A DNA stretch of 8,751 nucleotides. Origin: Frankiales bacterium. Lineage in GTDB: Bacteria; Actinomycetota; Actinomycetes; Mycobacteriales; SCTD01. Both the position numbers and the translations under genes were made by a program. Of this stretch, positions 6,936 to 8,751 are shown piece after piece (position 1 is the stretch's first letter; each line of letters starts with the position of its first letter). The notes beneath the pieces are model-generated. The model was not told the DNA's origin. It searched no databases and saw only the letters and a program-made list of their open reading frames with translations. The stretch is taken from NCBI GenBank assembly GCA_025965495.1, contig JAOPWW010000322.1:1-8751 (forward strand), given 5' to 3'.

Positions 6936-7574
6936 ATGGACAGACCGAAGATGCCGGTGCGTGCAGCGGTGGTGGTCGTGGGGGTGGCCGGCGCCGTCGG
7001 GACGCTCGTCACCGTCGCGTGGTCCCAGATCCCCGCCGCGAACGGCGTCGTCTCCGCCTGCTACGCCGCCAAGGACGGTGCACTGCGTGTGGTCGACGAG
7101 GGCAGGACCTGCGGCAAGTCCGAGACGCTGCTGACCTGGGACCAGCGCGGGGCGCCCGGTCCGGCCGGTGCGAGCGGACCCGCCGGTGCACCTGGTGCGC
7201 CGGGTGCCGCCGGGCTCGCGGGCCCGGCCGGTGCGACGGGCCCGGCGGGCACCAGCAGCTCGCGCCTGTTCGCGCTGTGGGTCGGCAACGCGTTCGCCCC
7301 CGCGGGCGTCCGGCAGCAGAGCGGCGGGGTGACCGCCGGCGCATCGGAGGTCTTCGCCGGGTTCGCGGGCTACACCGACGTGCGGGTGACCTTCCCGCGG
7401 GACGTCTCGGCGTGTGTCGCCCTGGCCACGCCGTCCACGGCCAACGGCTCCTTCAGCGGCGAGTTCGGGATGCACCCGCTGCGCACGTCGATCAGCGGCA
7501 CCACCGTGACCGTCTACACCGAGACGCCGCCGTCCCGTCTGATGCCCGACTTCGCCGTCGAGGTCGTCTGCTAG
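6936..7574 (+). CDS. Exported collagen-like (G-X-Y) repeat protein
   Basis: This encodes 212 residues from ATG 6936, with GGGAG at 6921-6925. ATG 6951 and GTG 6927 are in-frame alternatives, and the start at 6852 gives Arg-rich, unlikely sequence. Residues 9-29 form one hydrophobic segment (AAVVVVGVAGAVGTLVTVAW), a signal peptide or N-terminal anchor. Residues 31-70 match a conserved actinobacterial module, I-P-x-A-N-G-x-V-x-A-C-Y, R-V-V-D-E-G-x-x-C, then E-T-x-L-x-W-D-Q, which usually precedes collagen repeats; C42 and C59 probably bond. Residues 72-107 are 12 uninterrupted G-X-Y triplets, mostly GPA/GAP/GAS. Residues 110-212 form a beta-rich C-terminal domain with C160 and C212, perhaps a trimerising head. 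The product probably acts outside the cell as a trimer. Twelve triplets is short for a stable bacterial triple helix. It is divergent from the secreted BNR gene, hinting at a shared surface role. The function is unknown. Confidence 0.82.
   Translation: MDRPKMPVRAAVVVVGVAGAVGTLVTVAWSQIPAANGVVSACYAAKDGALRVVDEGRTCGKSETLLTWDQRGAPGPAGASGPAGAPGAPGAAGLAGPAGATGPAGTSSSRLFALWVGNAFAPAGVRQQSGGVTAGASEVFAGFAGYTDVRVTFPRDVSACVALATPSTANGSFSGEFGMHPLRTSISGTTVTVYTETPPSRLMPDFAVEVVC
7149..7256 (+). repeat. Collagen-like G-X-Y coding repeat (12 triplets)
   Basis: Twelve successive 9-base units each start with a Gly codon and are dominated by Pro and Ala in the X and Y positions. The DNA is imperfectly repetitive (recurring GGTGC, GCCGGT and GGCCCGGCCGG-like words), so replication slippage could change the number of triplets between strains. 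Confidence 0.8.
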
Positions 7575-7631
7575 GGCACGGTCTGGGAGGGCACGGTCTG
7601 GGCGGGCACGGTGGTCGGGCGGTGGTCGGGC
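7574..7631. repeat. Degenerate short tandem repeats at the collagen gene stop
   Basis: A 15-base unit starting GGGCACGGTCTGGG occurs at 7574-7588 and 7589-7603, with a third diverged copy from 7604. It is followed by an exact 11-base tandem duplication, GGTGGTCGGGC, at 7610-7620 and 7621-7631. The array starts on the last base of the collagen-like gene's TAG and ends where similarity to patatin proteins is lost on the other strand, so it marks the junction between the two genes. Confidence 0.7.
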
Positions 7632-8174
7632 CTCCTCGGCGCCGCGTCGCAGCGCCTCCGTGACGTCGGCGTCCTTCACCCAGACCGCGTCGGTCCAGAC
7701 GTGCCCGTCACGGCGCAGCGGCGGCATGACCAGGGCGAGCGACATGCCGGCGGCGAGCAGCTCGGCGTCGACCTCGTCGTGCGGCACGGCGACGCAGGTC
7801 TTGGTCGCGAAGTCGCAGACGTCGAAGGTGCCGGGGACCCGGCTCGCCCGGACCGCGTCGACGTCGATGCCCAGGTGCGGGAAGACCGTCCCGAGGACGC
7901 CGTCGGCGTCGGCGAGCGCGGGCAGCGACCACGGTCCCCGCAGGTACTGGCGCGCGGGCAGGGGCGAGGAGAAGGCCCGCACGTCGAGGTCGGACCAGTG
8001 CTCGGCCATCTGGGCGGGCGACTGACCGGAGAGCAGCACGGCCGCGGTCATGATGCCGCCGGACGTGCCGTCCACGTGCGTGAACTCCAGGCCGTGCTCC
8101 TCCAGCGCGCGGAGCACCCCGGTCTGTCAGGCCACGCGCATCCCGCCGCCGGCGAGCACCAGCGCGCGCTTCAC
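7632..8174 (-). pseudogene. Patatin-like phospholipase, interrupted by in-frame TGA and truncated at the 3' end
   Basis: Reading from GTG 8174, residues 1-15 are MKRALVLAGGGMRVA, the glycine-rich oxyanion-hole motif. Codon 16 (8129-8127) is TGA, and the same frame continues QTGVLRALEEHG with the nucleophile elbow GTSGG at 36-40 (Ser38). Further family-like stretches are LRGPWSLPALADADG (78-92), VFPHLGIDV (97-105), FDVCDFATKTCVAVPHDEVD (117-136) and WTDAVWVKDAD (160-170, containing the likely dyad Asp162). Similarity stops near residue 181 (RRGAEEA). Intact relatives, as I remember them, carry an aromatic residue (W or Y) at position 16 and continue for 100 or more residues with a W-rich strand and a lipid-binding half. 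Here the frame runs on as Pro/Arg-rich text antisense to the collagen gene. The GTG has no good ribosome binding site. The decarboxylase-like gene lies 61 bp upstream in the same direction. A TGG-to-TGA change plus C-terminal loss is the simplest reading; readthrough is discussed under findings. Confidence 0.75.
8094..8117 (-). other. Inverted repeat just downstream of the in-frame TGA
   Basis: Perfect 7-bp arms GTGCTCC (minus strand 8117-8111) and GGAGCAC (8100-8094) enclose a 10-base loop. The stem starts 9 bases after the patatin TGA. Bacterial SECIS elements sit at a similar distance, but the loop lacks the G-U arrangement and bulged U of the E. coli element. The repeat also encodes V-L-R-A-L-E-E-H, residues expected for the family, so coincidence is likely. 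Confidence 0.35.
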
Positions 8175-8203
8175 GGGTCTGCCGCGACCGCGTGCCGGCG
8201 GAC

Positions 8204-8220
8204 CCGCCCGTAACGGGCGG
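8204..8220 (-). terminator. Short GC-rich hairpin after the decarboxylase-like gene
   Basis: A perfect 7-bp stem (CCGCCCG/CGGGCGG) with a TAA loop on the plus strand begins 15 bases beyond the stop codon of the decarboxylase-like gene and lies before the patatin start. There is no T-run. It may attenuate or end transcription between the two genes, but it is short. Confidence 0.4.
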
Positions 8221-8235
8221 AGGGCAGGACCGGCC

Positions 8236-8751
8236 TCACGGCGCCCAGCCCGTGGGGACTCCCAGCGTCCGGGGCGCGTCCAGCCAGTCCTGCGACAGCC
8301 CCAGGCCGGTGACGCTGCGCAGGTCGTCGCCGCCCGCCGGTGCCTCGTGCTCGCCGGACAGGAACCACGACTCGACGTGGTCGTCGAGCACGCCGCTGGT
8401 GCTCGGGAGGTAGGCCGTGAACAGCGGGCGGGCCGACAGGCCGAGGGTCTTGAGCCCGGCGACCTGAGGCGCCTCGCCGAGCAGCAGCTGTGCCTGCGCG
8501 GAGGCACCGAACGCCACGTCGGCGAGGCCGGTGACGCTGATCGAGGACTTCATGAGCATGCCGCGGAAGGCGCAGTAGTTCGTGCTCGACATCCGTACGG
8601 GGAGCGCCTGCGGGCGGGGCCGGGCGATGGCGATGCGGCAGGCGAGCAGGCCGTCGACGTCGTACTGGCTGCTGACGGTCGTCGGGGTCACCAGGAAGTC
8701 CAGGTTCGCCTGGTGCTTGGGCATGCCCCAGATGCCCTTGCCGCCGTGCAC
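8236..8751 (-). CDS. Acetoacetate decarboxylase-family protein, C-terminal part (5' end outside window)
   Basis: The 171 visible residues end at a TGA (8238-8236). The first codon, at the window edge, is probably internal, since family members run to about 240-260 residues. Numbering from the edge, GIWGMPKHQANLDF (6-19) matches the acetoacetate decarboxylase core, where a P-K-K motif carries the Schiff-base lysine. K12 would be that lysine, and His13 replaces the second lysine, which in the clostridial enzyme lowers the first one's pKa. NYCAFRGMLMKS (58-69) and RPLFTAYLPSTSGVLDDHVE (107-126) are stretches I associate with the actinobacterial branch of the family. Because of the P-K-H motif, true acetoacetate decarboxylation is uncertain; a related small-molecule aldolase, hydratase or decarboxylase activity is possible. 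The protein is cytosolic, with no signal or membrane segment in the visible part. A decayed patatin gene follows in the same direction, suggesting an ancestral operon of lipid-related genes. Confidence 0.7.
   Translation of the reverse strand: MHGGKGIWGMPKHQANLDFLVTPTTVSSQYDVDGLLACRIAIARPRPQALPVRMSSTNYCAFRGMLMKSSISVTGLADVAFGASAQAQLLLGEAPQVAGLKTLGLSARPLFTAYLPSTSGVLDDHVESWFLSGEHEAPAGGDDLRSVTGLGLSQDWLDAPRTLGVPTGWAP

Noticed and set aside
6641..7012. N-terminal extension of the BNR protein to 7012
   Set aside because: The extension is Arg/Pro/Ser-rich, overlaps the divergent gene, and would bury a clear signal peptide and the AGGAGG site.
7149..7256. Repeat array that might be CRISPR-like
   Set aside because: The repeats are 9-base codon triplets with no unique spacers; they encode a collagen-like G-X-Y region.
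6162..7631. Continuation of the patatin frame through the collagen gene into the BNR gene
   Set aside because: Similarity to patatin ends near 7632; the rest is low-complexity antisense text, so it is an open frame by composition only.
4148..7663. Plus-strand open frame of over 1100 codons opposite the BNR gene
   Set aside because: It is Val/Gly/Arg/Ala-rich with no domain-like text, and it mirrors a minus-strand gene with clear motifs. Long antisense frames are expected at this GC content.

Overview
The window is very GC-rich (by eye above 70%), with GTG starts, strong third-position G/C bias and long spurious open frames on the antisense strands. The families present (GAF domain of the ANTAR-associated type fused to GGDEF-EAL, a sigma-factor/companion gene pair, secreted BNR propeller, short collagen-like protein, patatin and acetoacetate-decarboxylase-like genes) fit an actinobacterial chromosome. 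Micrococcales (Cellulomonas-like) or Kineosporiales-like is my inference. I see no RNA genes, CRISPR arrays, transposases or phage genes.

Layout. (1) Bases 1-746, plus strand: the 3' end of a gene resembling sigma-70 region 2 that stops without a recognisable region 4, then a 137-residue protein of the type usually found beside such ECF sigma genes. (2) 908-2725, plus strand: a GAF-GGDEF-EAL protein for cyclic-di-GMP turnover, with both catalytic domains apparently intact. (3) 2734-2776: a perfect 17-bp GC-rich stem separating two convergent genes, a likely bidirectional terminator. (4) 2780-6640, minus strand: a 1286-residue secreted protein with Asp-box (BNR) propellers, a DUF11-like and a second Ig-like domain, and a C-terminal non-catalytic GATase-like domain. 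(5) 6641-6935: a 295-bp intergenic region shared with a divergent gene. (6) 6936-7574, plus strand: a membrane-tethered or secreted protein with 12 collagen-like G-X-Y triplets. (7) 7574-7631: short degenerate tandem repeats at the collagen gene's stop codon. (8) 7632-8174, minus strand: a patatin-like phospholipase with an in-frame TGA near the oxyanion-hole motif and a missing C-terminal half, called a pseudogene. (9) 8236-8751, minus strand: the C-terminal part of an acetoacetate-decarboxylase-family protein running off the window edge.

How they fit together. The BNR protein and the collagen-like protein are both exported, divergent and share a promoter region, so co-regulation as surface proteins is plausible but unproven. 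The decarboxylase-like and patatin genes look like an ancestral co-directional lipid or fatty-acid metabolism pair in which the second has decayed. The cyclic-di-GMP protein stands alone. I found no convincing new multi-gene system. The most unusual points are the patatin TGA with an inverted repeat just downstream, the repeat array at the truncated patatin end, and the region-4-less sigma-like gene next to an intact companion.
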